64,000 bases of DNA from Corynebacterium afermentans subsp. lipophilum. Its GTDB lineage: Bacteria > Actinomycetota > Actinomycetes > Mycobacteriales > Mycobacteriaceae. The stretch lies in assembly GCF_030408375.1 (NCBI RefSeq), contig NZ_CP046530.1, positions 434,001 through 498,000 on the forward strand. The letters run 5' to 3'. Below are positions 55,131-63,996 of the stretch, one piece after another (position 1 is the first letter of the stretch; each line of letters opens with the position of its first letter). The position numbers and the translations under genes were made by a program. The notes beneath the pieces were generated by a model. It saw only the letters and a program-made list of their open reading frames with translations, ran no database searches and had not been told where the DNA came from.

Positions 55131-55189
55131 ATTGCGTGGCATAGCTAGTTGACCGCTTTAGGGGAGCGCCGACAAACGGGGGAAAGACT

Positions 55190-55591
55190 ATGGGGGAAGT
55201 ACTGCCGCAATCGCACTGGGCGAGCTACGCACTCGGGCTGGGGGAGCGCGTGCGCGCTATCCGGCTCATGCGGGGGCTGAGCCAAACGCGCCTCGCGGAG
55301 CTGGCGGGCGTGTCGCGCTCGCTGATTTCGAACTTGGAGCGCAACGACTACAACTCCAAAGTGGCCGACCCCACCTTGAGTACCTGCTACCGGCTGGCTT
55401 CAGCGCTGCAGGTGCCGCCGGCGGCGCTTCTGCCCGGCGCGGCGGAAAACGTCGAGGGCCGTTTCCCAATGACGGATTCGCAAGCACCTGCACCCATCAG
55501 GTTTCAGTGGCCGCGCAGCGCGCAGGACACCGCAAGGTTCCACGACACGTACCTGCGCCGCGGCGCCCCGCAGGACACACCTGCGTTCTAA
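55190..55591 (+). CDS. XRE-family helix-turn-helix regulator
   Basis: A 133-aa DNA-binding protein. The HTH is LGERVRAIRLMRGLSQTRLA followed by AGVSRSLISNLERND, with a typical XRE third helix region (TLSTCYRLASALQVPPAALL). The C-terminal 50 residues are low-complexity with no sensor domain. It is upstream of an amidohydrolase gene; the target is unknown. Confidence 0.85.
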   Translation: MGEVLPQSHWASYALGLGERVRAIRLMRGLSQTRLAELAGVSRSLISNLERNDYNSKVADPTLSTCYRLASALQVPPAALLPGAAENVEGRFPMTDSQAPAPIRFQWPRSAQDTARFHDTYLRRGAPQDTPAF

Positions 55592-55697
55592 CGGTCCGCG
55601 TCAACCACCACCGCACCGCTTTGTCTACTTTGTGGGAGGTGCGCGTACACTCATGTCAGCAAAAACTGATAACCGAAGCTGGATAGAGGGAGCGCAC

Positions 55698-56879
55698 GTG
55701 GAAAACGCCGGAATCGCCGCCGCGGTGGACCGCTGGTTCACTGACAATCAGGAGCGCGTGATTGGCTGGCGCCGCCACATCCACTCCCACCCGGAGTTGT
55801 CCAACGAGGAAGTCGCCACCACCGACTTTCTCGTGGAAACACTGGAAAGTTACGGCCTGCATCCGGTGCGTTTCCCGGGCACTGGCCTGTACGTGGACTT
55901 GGGGCCCGCGGAAGGCAAGCGCCTGGCGTTTCGCGCGGACATCGATGCGCTTCGCGTGCCGGAACAGACGGGCTTGAGCTTCGCGTCCTCCAATCCGGGC
56001 GTGTCCCACTCCTGCGGCCACGACATCCACACCACCGTCGCCTTGGCGCTCGCCTGCGCGCTGTCCACGGTGGAGTTGGAGCACCCGGTGCGCATCATCT
56101 TTCAGCCCGCTGAGGAAGTTATGGGCGGCGGCGCCCTGGACGTGATTAGGTGGGGCGCGCTCGAGGGCGTCGGGGCTATCTACGCCGTGCACGCCGAGCC
56201 GCACATCAAGGTCGGCGAGATCGGTGTGCGCGCCGGCGCGATCACCTCGGCGTCCGACGTGATCCGCATCGAGGTTCATGGCCCCGGCGGGCACACCTCG
56301 CGCCCGCAGCTGACAGCGGACGTGGTCTACGCCATGGGCGCGCTGATCACGCAGCTGCCCGGCCTGCTGTCGCGCCGGGTGGACCCGCGCACCGGCACTG
56401 TGCTCGTGTTCGGGCATGCTGAGGCGGGCGATGCCGCCAACGCGATCCCGAAGCGCGGCCTGCTCGAGGGCACGCTGCGCACCGCGGACATCACCACCTG
56501 GCGCCAGAACGAGGACCTGCTCACGGACTTAATTGACCTCATCGTCGCGCCCACTGGCTGCACCTACCACTTGGACTACATCCGCGGGGTGCCGCCGGTG
56601 CTGAACGACGACGCCGCGACCGCGCTGGCCGTCGAAGCCGCCCGCGCGGTGGACCCCCAGTCGGTGGTATCCGCCCCGCAGTCCAGCGGCGGCGAGGATT
56701 TCTCCTGGTACCTCGAGCATGTGCCGGGCGCGATGATGCGCCTCGGCGCCTGGAGTGGGGAGGGCGAGTACCAGGACCTGCACCAGGGCAACCTGAACGT
56801 GGACGAGCGCGCCATCGGGGTTGGCGTGCGGTTGTTCGGCTCCATCGTGGAGGAGTACTTCCGTCCGGGCGAAGAATAA
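55698..56879 (+). CDS. M20-family amidohydrolase (N-acyl amino acid hydrolase-like)
   Basis: About 393 aa. Metal and catalytic motifs in order: RRHIHSHPELSNEE, RADIDALRVPE, SHSCGHDIHTTVA, QPAEEVMGGGALD, and a late His (HQGN). Typical of AmiA/HipO-like enzymes that cleave N-acyl amino acids. GTG 55698 is chosen since GAGGGAG lies 5 bases upstream and a TACACT -10 (55646-55651) would start the mRNA beyond the earlier ATG 55653. Substrate not determined. Confidence 0.86.
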   Translation: MENAGIAAAVDRWFTDNQERVIGWRRHIHSHPELSNEEVATTDFLVETLESYGLHPVRFPGTGLYVDLGPAEGKRLAFRADIDALRVPEQTGLSFASSNPGVSHSCGHDIHTTVALALACALSTVELEHPVRIIFQPAEEVMGGGALDVIRWGALEGVGAIYAVHAEPHIKVGEIGVRAGAITSASDVIRIEVHGPGGHTSRPQLTADVVYAMGALITQLPGLLSRRVDPRTGTVLVFGHAEAGDAANAIPKRGLLEGTLRTADITTWRQNEDLLTDLIDLIVAPTGCTYHLDYIRGVPPVLNDDAATALAVEAARAVDPQSVVSAPQSSGGEDFSWYLEHVPGAMMRLGAWSGEGEYQDLHQGNLNVDERAIGVGVRLFGSIVEEYFRPGEE

Positions 56880-56944
56880 AAGTTCTCTGGGTAGACTGGC
56901 ACGCAGTTTGGTTCCCTGTCACCCAACCAATGAGGAGTGCTGTT

Positions 56945-58351
56945 TTGTCCAAGAAGATTGTCATCATCGGTGGAGGCCCGGGCGGCTACGAGGCTGCGCT
57001 GATGGCGTCCAAGTACGGTGCGGACATCACCATTGTCGAGGACAGCGGCGCTGGCGGCTCGGCGATCCGGAAGGACGTCGTGCCGTCGAAAAGCTTCATT
57101 GCGGGCGCGAACATCAAAAACGACCTGCGCCGCGCGGACGACATGGGACTTAGCCATGCGCTGGGCGATTCGAAGCTGTCTCTGCTGGCGCTCAATGAGC
57201 GTGTGACGTCGCTCGCCGGCAAGCAGTCGGACGACATCCGTGCGCAGCTGGAGCAGGGCGGCGTGCGCTTTATCGAGGGCCGCGCGCGGTTTGCGGACGA
57301 GCAGAAGGGCCACACCACCCACAACATCGAGGTCGAGACTTCCGACGGCTCGACGGAGACGCTGACCTGCAACATGGTGCTCGTGAGCGTCGGTGCGAGC
57401 CCGCGCGTGCTCAAGGGCGCGGAGCCGGACGGCGAGCGCATCCTGAACTGGCGCCAGATGTACGACCTGAAGGACCTGCCGACGCACCTGATCGTGGTCG
57501 GCTCCGGCGTCACCGGCGCGGAGTTCGTCTCCGCATTCGCCGAGCTGGGGGTGAAGGTGACCATGGTGGCCTCGCGCGACCGCATCCTGCCTCACGACGA
57601 CGCCGACGCCGCCGACGTGCTCGAGGACGTGCTGGCGGACCGCGGCGTGCAGCTGGAAAAGGACGCCCGCGTGGAGCGCGTGGAAAACACCGGCGAAGGC
57701 GTGGTCGTGCACACCACCGACGGCCGCGCCATCGAGGGCTCGCACGTGATGATGTCCATCGGCTCCATCCCGAACACCGCCGACCTCAACCTGGAGGCCG
57801 CCGGCGTGGAGGTCACCCCGTCCGGCCACATCCACGTAGACCGCGTTTCCCGCACCAACGTGGCGGGCATTTACGCCGCCGGCGACTGCACGGACCTGAT
57901 GCCGCTGGCGTCCGTGGCCGCCCAGCAGGGCCGCATCGCCGTGGACCACGCACTCGGCGAGGGCGTCACCCCGATCCGTCTGAAGACCGTGGGCAACGCG
58001 GTGTTCACCCGCCCCGAGATCGCCGCGGTGGGCGTGACGGAGCAGCAGATCCGCGACGGCGAGGTTGACGCCGACATCTACAAGCTGCCGCTGGCGACCA
58101 ACCCGCGCGCGAAGATGCGCTCGCTGCAGTACGGCTTTGTCAAGATCTTCGCCCGCAAGGGCTCGGGCCAGGTGCTCGGCGGCGTGATCGTTGCACCGAC
58201 CGCGTCCGAGCTGATCCTGTCGCTGACCATCGCGGTGGCCAACAACCTCACCGTGCGCCAGCTCGCCGGCTCCATGGCGGTCTACCCGTCGCTGTCGGGC
58301 TCCATCACGGAGGCCGCGCGCCGCCTGGTCACCAACACCGACCTGGACTAG
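56945..58351 (+). CDS. LpdA-like NAD(P)H-quinone dehydrogenase
   Basis: About 468 aa, dihydrolipoamide-dehydrogenase fold. FAD motif KIVIIGGGPGGYEAALMASK, NAD motif HLIVVGSGVTGAEFVSAFAE and FAD-anchoring IYAAGDCTDLMPLA are present. The redox disulfide (C-x4-C) is missing: the segment reads GAGGSAIRKDVVPSKSFIAG, as in mycobacterial LpdA, which reduces quinones. So it is not an Lpd. TTG 56945 has AGGAG 7 bases upstream; the ATG at 56930 is too early for any ribosome site. Confidence 0.87.
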   Translation: MSKKIVIIGGGPGGYEAALMASKYGADITIVEDSGAGGSAIRKDVVPSKSFIAGANIKNDLRRADDMGLSHALGDSKLSLLALNERVTSLAGKQSDDIRAQLEQGGVRFIEGRARFADEQKGHTTHNIEVETSDGSTETLTCNMVLVSVGASPRVLKGAEPDGERILNWRQMYDLKDLPTHLIVVGSGVTGAEFVSAFAELGVKVTMVASRDRILPHDDADAADVLEDVLADRGVQLEKDARVERVENTGEGVVVHTTDGRAIEGSHVMMSIGSIPNTADLNLEAAGVEVTPSGHIHVDRVSRTNVAGIYAAGDCTDLMPLASVAAQQGRIAVDHALGEGVTPIRLKTVGNAVFTRPEIAAVGVTEQQIRDGEVDADIYKLPLATNPRAKMRSLQYGFVKIFARKGSGQVLGGVIVAPTASELILSLTIAVANNLTVRQLAGSMAVYPSLSGSITEAARRLVTNTDLD

Positions 58352-58361
58352 TTGTCCTGAA

Positions 58362-58590
58362 CTAGTACTCCGGAAACGCCCGCTGCGGACACTTCGTGCG
58401 CGGGCAGGTGGCGCACCCGGGCCCGATCGGGGTGGCGGACGCCGGATCCACGTCGAGGCCGTCGGCGTAGACCAGCTCGTGCGCGTGCATCGCGTCGCAA
58501 CCCAGCGCCACCGCATGCTCGCGCCGCGGTGAGCCGAACCCGACCGCTGGCCCCTGCACCATCCGCGCCACCCAGAGTTGCGTGCGCCCG
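58362..58590 (-). pseudogene. C-terminal remnant of a PrpR/RamB-type regulator
   Basis: The minus strand encodes RTQLWVARMVQGPAVGFGSP, then VALGCDAMHAHELVYADG and IGPGCATCPRTKCPQRAFPE, the C-terminal DUF2083 domain of RamB/PrpR-type fatty-acid regulators. The HTH and sensor regions are absent: the frame ends against the prpC remnant at about 58590. No start or upstream promoter. A decayed leftover, probably not expressed. Confidence 0.8.
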
Positions 58591-58782
58591 TCCGGGGTTG
58601 TGGAGACCTGCCTGGATTTCCCGTCGGGCCCGGCGTACTACATCCTCGGCTTCGACATCGAGTTCTTCACCCCGCTGTTCGTGATGTCGCGCATCACCGG
58701 CTGGACTGCGCACATCATCGAGCAGTTCGAGAACAACTCGCTGATCCGTCCGCTGTCCGCCTACAACGGGCCGGAGCGTTAA
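58582..58782 (+). pseudogene. prpC: C-terminal remnant of 2-methylcitrate synthase
   Basis: About 65 codons, GVVETCLDFPSGPAYYILGF then IEFFTPLFVMSRITGWTAHI and ending RPLSAYNGPER, the unmistakable end of PrpC/citrate synthase with the FENNSLIRP tail. The catalytic His residues upstream are missing, so the fragment is inactive. It retains the original terminator. Together with the regulator tail it marks a deletion of prpD-prpB-prpC. Confidence 0.88.
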
Positions 58783-58798
58783 ATCGCACTACCCCCGA

Positions 58799-58834
58799 AA
58801 CGCGGGCTGTCGCTTGTCGACGGCCCGCGTTTTT
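58799..58834 (+). terminator. Rho-independent terminator after prpC remnant
   Basis: AACGCGGGC (58799-58807) pairs with GCCCGCGTT (58823-58831) and a T run follows to 58834. Its loop holds GCTTGTCGAC, a variant of the dispersed motif. Confidence 0.85.
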
Positions 58835-58937
58835 CCACCCCCACATTGTCCCCCAAAGTGCCCCGAAAATGATGTGATCTGTATTAAACTTGTGCTATCC
58901 CTATGACCGCAAAAACTTCCTTTGTGAAAGGCAACCG

Positions 58938-61900
58938 ATGAACCCGGATAATCTCCCGCTTCACGACCTGCCCACCTTCAACAAGATCCTGGTGGCCAAC
59001 CGTGGCGAAATTGCCGTGCGTGCCTTCCGTGCAGCGTTTGAGACCGGCGCGAAGACCGTCGCCGTCTACCCCCGCGAGGACCGCAACTCCTTCCACCGCC
59101 CGTTCGCGGACGAGGCTGTCCAGATTGGCGAGCCGGGTCAGCCGGTGAAGGCGTACCTGGACATCGACGAGATCATCCGCGCCGCGAAGCAAACCGGCGC
59201 GGACGCGATTTACCCGGGCTACGGGTTCCTTTCCGAGCGCGCCGACCTGGCGCGCGCGTGCCGCGACAACGGCATTAAGTTCATCGGCCCCAGCCCGGAA
59301 ACTCTGGACCTGACCGGTGATAAGTCCGCCGCCGTCCAGGCCGCGGAGCGCGCCGGCCTGCCGGTGCTGAAGGACTCCGAGCCGTCCGACGACCCGAAGC
59401 AGCTGGCTGAATACGCCAAGGACTTCGAGTTCCCCGTCTTCGTCAAGGCAGTCGCAGGCGGCGGCGGCCGTGGTATGCGCTTTATTGAGCGACCGGAGGA
59501 CGTCGAGAAGCTTGCTGCCGAAGCCTCCCGTGAAGCGGAGGCCGCGTTCGGCGACCCGAACGTCTACATCGAGCGCGCCGTGATCCGCCCGCAGCACATC
59601 GAGGTGCAGATCATGGCCGACTCCCACGGCAACGTCGTGCACCTGTTTGAGCGCGACTGTTCCGTGCAGCGCCGCCACCAGAAGGTCGTGGAGATCGCTC
59701 CGGCGCAGCACATCACCGAAGAGCAGCGCCAGCGCATCTGCCAGGACGCGGTGAACTTCTGCAAGGAGATCAACTACGAAGGCGCCGGCACCGTCGAGTT
59801 CCTCGTGGACGAGGCGGGCAACCACGTGTTCATTGAGATGAACCCGCGCGTGCAGGTCGAGCACACCGTGACGGAGGAAGTCACCGGCATCGACATCGTG
59901 AAAAACCAGATGTACATCGCCGCTGGCGCGCAGCTGGAGCAGATCCACCTCACCCAGGACCTCATCGAGGTCAACGGCGCCGCCCTGCAGTGCCGCATCA
60001 CCACCGAGGACCCGGCCAACGGCTTCCGCCCGGACTCCGGCGTGGTCACCGGCTACGCGTCCCCGGGTGGCGCGGGTGTGCGTCTCGACGGCAACGTGGC
60101 CGTCGGCACCACCATCACCCCGAACTTCGACTCGCTGCTGGTGAAGATGACCTGCCGCGGCCGCAACTTCCAGGTGGCGGTGGACCGCGCGCTGCGCGCC
60201 CTGAACGAGTTCACCATCAACGGCCTGTCCACCAATATCGGCTTCCTGCGTGCCCTGCTGTCCGAGCCGGAGTTCCGTAACGAGCGCATCAACACCGGCT
60301 TCATCGCGGACCACCCGAACCTGCTCGAGGCTCCGGCCGCCGCCGACGACGCCGGCAAGATCCTCAACTACCTGGCGTCGGTGACGGTGAACCAGCCCAA
60401 CGGCCCGCGCCCGACCAACATCCGTCCGTCGAAGAAGCTGCCGGAGGCAAACTACGGCGACCTGCCGCGCGGCTCCCGCGACGAGCTGCTCGAGCTCGGC
60501 CCGAAAAAGTGGGCGGAGAAGCTGCGCAACCAGACCGAGCTGGGTGTCACCGAGACCACCTTCCGCGACGCGCACCAGTCGCTTCTGGCCACCCGCATCC
60601 GCACCAACACCCTGGTCGCGGCGGCGAAGCACGTCGGCCACCTCACCCCGCAGCTGACCTCCGTCGAGGCCTGGGGCGGCGCCACCTACGACGTGGGCAT
60701 GCGCTTTTTGCACGAGTCGCCCTGGATGCGCCTGGACGAGCTGCGCGAGGCAATGCCGAACGTGAACATCCAGATGCTGCTGCGCGGCCGCAACACCGTG
60801 GGCTACACCCCGTACCCGGACTCCGTGACCAAGGCATTCGTGCGTGAGGCAGCCACCTCCGGCATCGACATCTTCCGCATCTTCGACGCGCTCAACGACG
60901 TCTCCCAGATGCGCCCCGCCATCGACGCCGTGCTGGAGACCAACACCACCGTCGCCGAGGTGGCCATGGCCTACTCCGGTAACCTGATGGACCCGGCGGA
61001 AGACCTGTACACGCTGGACTACTACCTCAACCTCGCCGAGGAGATCGTCGAGGCGGGCGCCCACGTCCTGGCCATCAAGGACATGGCGGGCTTGATGCGC
61101 CCGGCAGCCGCCGCCAAGCTGGTCACCGCGCTGCGCGAGCGCTTCGACCTGCCGGTGCACGTGCACACCCACGACACCGCGGGCGGACAGCTGGCCACCT
61201 ACCTGGCGGCCGCGAATGCCGGCGCCGACGTGGTCGACGTGGCGTCTGCGCCGCTGGCGGGCACCACCTCCCAGCCGTCCATGTCCGCCCTCGTCGCCGC
61301 ATTCGCGCAGACGGAGCGCGACACCGGCATTGACCTGCAGGCCGTCTTTGACATGGAGCCCTACTGGGAGGCCGTGCGCCAGGTCTACGCCCCGTTCGAG
61401 TCCGGCATCCCGGGCCCGACCGGCCGCGTGTACAAGCACGAGATCCCGGGCGGCCAGCTGTCCAACCTGCGCACGCAGGCCAAGGCGCTGGGCCTGGAGG
61501 ACCGCTTCGAGCTCATCGAGGACTACTACGCCGGCGTCAACGAGATCCTCGGCCGCCCGACCAAGGTCACCCCGTCCTCCAAGGTCGTCGGCGACCTGGC
61601 GCTGCAGCTGGTGGGCCAGGGTGTCAGCCCGCAGGAGTTCGCGGAGAACCCGCGCAAGTACGACATCCCGGAATCTGTCATCGGCTTCCTGCAGGGCGAG
61701 CTGGGCACGCCTCCTGGCGGCTGGCCGCTGCTGCGCGACCAGGCGCTTAAGAACCGCTCCGAGGTCGACCACACTGTCAAGGTGCCGGAGGAACTGGCCG
61801 TGGACCTTGACTCCGAGGACCACGACACCCGCCGCGCCGCCCTGGACAAGCTGCTCTTCCCGAAGCAGTACGCGGAGTACCAGGAGCACCTGCGCACCTA

Positions 61901-62366
61901 CGGCATCACTGACCAGCTCGGCGATAAGACGTTCTTCTACGGCCTCGAAGAGGGCGAGGAGACCATGATCTGGTACGGCGAGATCGACGAGAACCGCCCG
62001 CCGCTGGTGGTCAGCCTCGACGCCGTGGGTGAGCCGGACGAGAAGGGCATGCGCCAGGTCATCCTGACTGTCAACGGCCAGGTTCGCCCGATCACCGTGC
62101 GCGACGAGTCAGCTGAGTCCACCGTGGCCGAAGTGGAGAAGGCCGATTCCTCGAACCCGGGCCACGTGGCAGCCCCGTTCGCCGGTGCCGTCACCGTCAC
62201 CGTCAAGGAGGGCGACGAGGTCAAAGCCGGCGACCCAGTGGCTTCGATCGAGGCGATGAAGATGGAGGCTGCGATCTCCGCCACGAAGGACGGCACGATC
62301 GAGCGCGTCGCGTTCACCCAGCCGACCAAGGTGGAAGGCGGCGACCTGGTGGTGGTTATCGCCTAA
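58938..62366 (+). CDS. pyc: Pyruvate carboxylase
   Basis: A 1142-aa enzyme, about the size of C. glutamicum Pyc (1140). Biotin carboxylase domain (KILVANRGEIAVRAFRAAFE, KAVAGGGGRGMRF with the Gly-rich ATP loop, EMNPRVQVEHTVTEEVTG), carboxyltransferase domain (TTFRDAHQSLLATRIRTNTL, AIKDMAGLMRPAAA, HVHTHDTAGGQLATYLAAAN) and a C-terminal biotin-carrier domain with biotinyl Lys in SIEAMKMEAAI. Replenishes oxaloacetate. GAAAGG lies 8 bases before ATG 58938. The long opposite-strand reading frame is a codon-bias shadow. Confidence 0.97.
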   Translation: MNPDNLPLHDLPTFNKILVANRGEIAVRAFRAAFETGAKTVAVYPREDRNSFHRPFADEAVQIGEPGQPVKAYLDIDEIIRAAKQTGADAIYPGYGFLSERADLARACRDNGIKFIGPSPETLDLTGDKSAAVQAAERAGLPVLKDSEPSDDPKQLAEYAKDFEFPVFVKAVAGGGGRGMRFIERPEDVEKLAAEASREAEAAFGDPNVYIERAVIRPQHIEVQIMADSHGNVVHLFERDCSVQRRHQKVVEIAPAQHITEEQRQRICQDAVNFCKEINYEGAGTVEFLVDEAGNHVFIEMNPRVQVEHTVTEEVTGIDIVKNQMYIAAGAQLEQIHLTQDLIEVNGAALQCRITTEDPANGFRPDSGVVTGYASPGGAGVRLDGNVAVGTTITPNFDSLLVKMTCRGRNFQVAVDRALRALNEFTINGLSTNIGFLRALLSEPEFRNERINTGFIADHPNLLEAPAAADDAGKILNYLASVTVNQPNGPRPTNIRPSKKLPEANYGDLPRGSRDELLELGPKKWAEKLRNQTELGVTETTFRDAHQSLLATRIRTNTLVAAAKHVGHLTPQLTSVEAWGGATYDVGMRFLHESPWMRLDELREAMPNVNIQMLLRGRNTVGYTPYPDSVTKAFVREAATSGIDIFRIFDALNDVSQMRPAIDAVLETNTTVAEVAMAYSGNLMDPAEDLYTLDYYLNLAEEIVEAGAHVLAIKDMAGLMRPAAAAKLVTALRERFDLPVHVHTHDTAGGQLATYLAAANAGADVVDVASAPLAGTTSQPSMSALVAAFAQTERDTGIDLQAVFDMEPYWEAVRQVYAPFESGIPGPTGRVYKHEIPGGQLSNLRTQAKALGLEDRFELIEDYYAGVNEILGRPTKVTPSSKVVGDLALQLVGQGVSPQEFAENPRKYDIPESVIGFLQGELGTPPGGWPLLRDQALKNRSEVDHTVKVPEELAVDLDSEDHDTRRAALDKLLFPKQYAEYQEHLRTYGITDQLGDKTFFYGLEEGEETMIWYGEIDENRPPLVVSLDAVGEPDEKGMRQVILTVNGQVRPITVRDESAESTVAEVEKADSSNPGHVAAPFAGAVTVTVKEGDEVKAGDPVASIEAMKMEAAISATKDGTIERVAFTQPTKVEGGDLVVVIA

Positions 62367-62383
62367 GCGGGGAGCGTTGTCAG

Positions 62384-62420
62384 CACCGCGCGGACCGTTG
62401 AGCGGCCGCGCGGTGTTTGC
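62384..62420 (+). terminator. Rho-independent terminator of pyc
   Basis: CACCGCGCGG (62384-62393) pairs with CCGCGCGGTG (62405-62414); TTTGCTTTG follows. Confidence 0.8.
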
Positions 62421-62440
62421 TTTGCGGTCCGGGTTTTACG

Positions 62441-62532
62441 GATCTGCTAGTTGCCCGACCAAGGCTGCGTGGGGGAACTAGCAGATCTGCTACCCGGCGC
62501 GGTCGAGCACCGGCGCGGTCGAGCACCGGCGG
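62441..62532. repeat. Inverted repeat GATCTGCTAGTT plus 16-bp tandem duplication
   Basis: GATCTGCTAGTT (62441-62452) pairs with AACTAGCAGATC (62476-62487); the core CTAGCAG is shared with the double hairpin at 16538-16670. Right after it CGGCGCGGTCGAGCAC is repeated head to tail (about 62495-62526). No gene lies in 62421-62539. Confidence 0.7.
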
Positions 62533-62539
62533 CACCGGC

Positions 62540-63043
62540 CTAAGCGGTGAAGTCCTCCACGTCGACGACCATGACGTCGTCTTCGCCCTCGACGTTTGTG
62601 AAGCCGAACTTCTCGTAGCGGTGGCGCGCCCGGTCGTTGTCCGGGTCCACCCACAGCGCCACCTTGGGCGCGCCCTGGCGCTTGGCCAGCTCCACCGCGG
62701 CCTGCAAAAGCCGCACCGCGAGCCGGTTTCCCGCGTAGCGGTTTTCCACCGCGATGGCGATTTCGGGGATGTTGGGGGCGAGGTTCGCGTGGCCGTCGTC
62801 AGGCGATTGCCAGTACCGCAACCACACGCCACCTGCAGGCACATGGAATTGGTCGAATGCGACGATGCCGCTTTCGCGCTCCGGGTCCCACTGGCCCACA
62901 TACGTCTCGGCGCCGTCGCGCTCGTCGTGGCCGATGTCGCCATCCTCGTCGCCGAAGACGTCGGCGAGGTAATTTAGCCGCCGCAGATAGGTGCGGTCGG
63001 ACTCCGTGGCCTCGCGCAGTTGGAACTCAGGTGTGTAATCCAT
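62540..63043 (-). CDS. GNAT-family N-acetyltransferase
   Basis: About 167 aa from ATG 63043. The acetyl-CoA region is IAVENRYAGNRLAVRLLQAA and the C-terminal part has VALWVDPDNDRARHRYEKFG FTNV-like sequence typical of GNAT. Substrate unknown. Divergent to the secreted protease with 23 bases between starts, and it is the last gene before the repeat region. Confidence 0.85.
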   Translation of the reverse strand: MDYTPEFQLREATESDRTYLRRLNYLADVFGDEDGDIGHDERDGAETYVGQWDPERESGIVAFDQFHVPAGGVWLRYWQSPDDGHANLAPNIPEIAIAVENRYAGNRLAVRLLQAAVELAKRQGAPKVALWVDPDNDRARHRYEKFGFTNVEGEDDVMVVDVEDFTA

Positions 63044-63066
63044 GCGCACCACGTTAATCTTTTGCC

Positions 63067-63996
63067 ATGCTTCGACGCATTTGCCTATCGACGTCCACCG
63101 CCCTGGCCCTCGCCGCAACCCCGGCATACGCCGTGGCAGCGCCCGTGGTGAACGACGCCCCGCCAACCACCGGGGCTGCGTCGGGCGCCACCCCCGTAGT
63201 GGCCCAGGGCGACGTGGTTGACGTTGTGGGCAAAGGCCGCTGCACCATCGCGTTCAACGACCGGGGCCAAAACGTCAGCTACACCGCCGGGCACTGCGGC
63301 GAAAAGGGCGACCGCGCCATTGTGGTGGGGAAGGGGTTCCGCGCCTCCGGCACGTTCCACCCGTCGTCGGCGATGAACGCGGACGAGGGCACCGCCAACG
63401 ACTGGGGCGTGATCCGCTGGGCCGACGGCGTGAAGCTGGGCGAAAACGGCATCACCGGCGACGAGGTGGTGGCGCCGTCGCTGATGCGCTCGGGCGACCC
63501 GGTGTGCGTGTACGGCGGCACCAGTAAAAAGACCACCTGCGGCAGCTTCGCAGGCGCCATCGGCAACAACCTCTACTGGGACGGCCCGTCCGGTAAACCC
63601 GGCGATTCCGGCGGCCCGGTGTGGGTGGAAGGCAAAGGTTTTCTGTCCATCTACACCGGCGTGAGTCTAGCGGTGGGCAGCAAGGGGGAGGAGGCCCGGC
63701 TCAACCGCAGCTCCGTGCCCGCCAACGGCCCGCAGGTGAGCCCCGAAGAGGAAATGGAGCTGCTGGCGGAGGCGAAGCGCATCACCACCCCGGTGGTGCA
63801 CGAAACGGCGGTGCCCGGAGGCAAGCCGGAGCAGGTCAAAAACGGCGGCAGCTCGGACATGAGCGCGGTGGGAATCACCGCGATCGTGCTCGTCGCCCTC
63901 GCCGGGGTGCTGTTCGCGCTGCCGCAAATTGTCGGCGCACTGCCGCCGCAGTACCGCGAGCCCGCGCTGCGGATCATGCAGGGTTGGGGTACCTAG
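63067..63996 (+). CDS. Secreted trypsin-like serine protease with C-terminal anchor
   Basis: A 309-aa exported protein. Signal peptide (STALALAATPAYAVAAP), then a chymotrypsin-type domain: catalytic His in SYTAGHCGEKG, Asp probably in ANDWGVIRW, Ser in GKPGDSGGPVW. A C-terminal membrane helix (VGITAIVLVALAGVLFALP) anchors it with a short tail. TAATCT ends 6 bases before the ATG. The substrate is unknown; it could process envelope proteins. The stop is 5 bases before the window end. Confidence 0.88.
   Translation: MLRRICLSTSTALALAATPAYAVAAPVVNDAPPTTGAASGATPVVAQGDVVDVVGKGRCTIAFNDRGQNVSYTAGHCGEKGDRAIVVGKGFRASGTFHPSSAMNADEGTANDWGVIRWADGVKLGENGITGDEVVAPSLMRSGDPVCVYGGTSKKTTCGSFAGAIGNNLYWDGPSGKPGDSGGPVWVEGKGFLSIYTGVSLAVGSKGEEARLNRSSVPANGPQVSPEEEMELLAEAKRITTPVVHETAVPGGKPEQVKNGGSSDMSAVGITAIVLVALAGVLFALPQIVGALPPQYREPALRIMQGWGT

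Noticed and set aside
58884..61889. A very long (1001-codon) open frame on the minus strand opposite pyc
   Set aside because: It mirrors the codon pattern of pyc, its product is a low-complexity Val/Arg/His/Gly-rich chain with no recognisable motif, and pyc is unmistakable.
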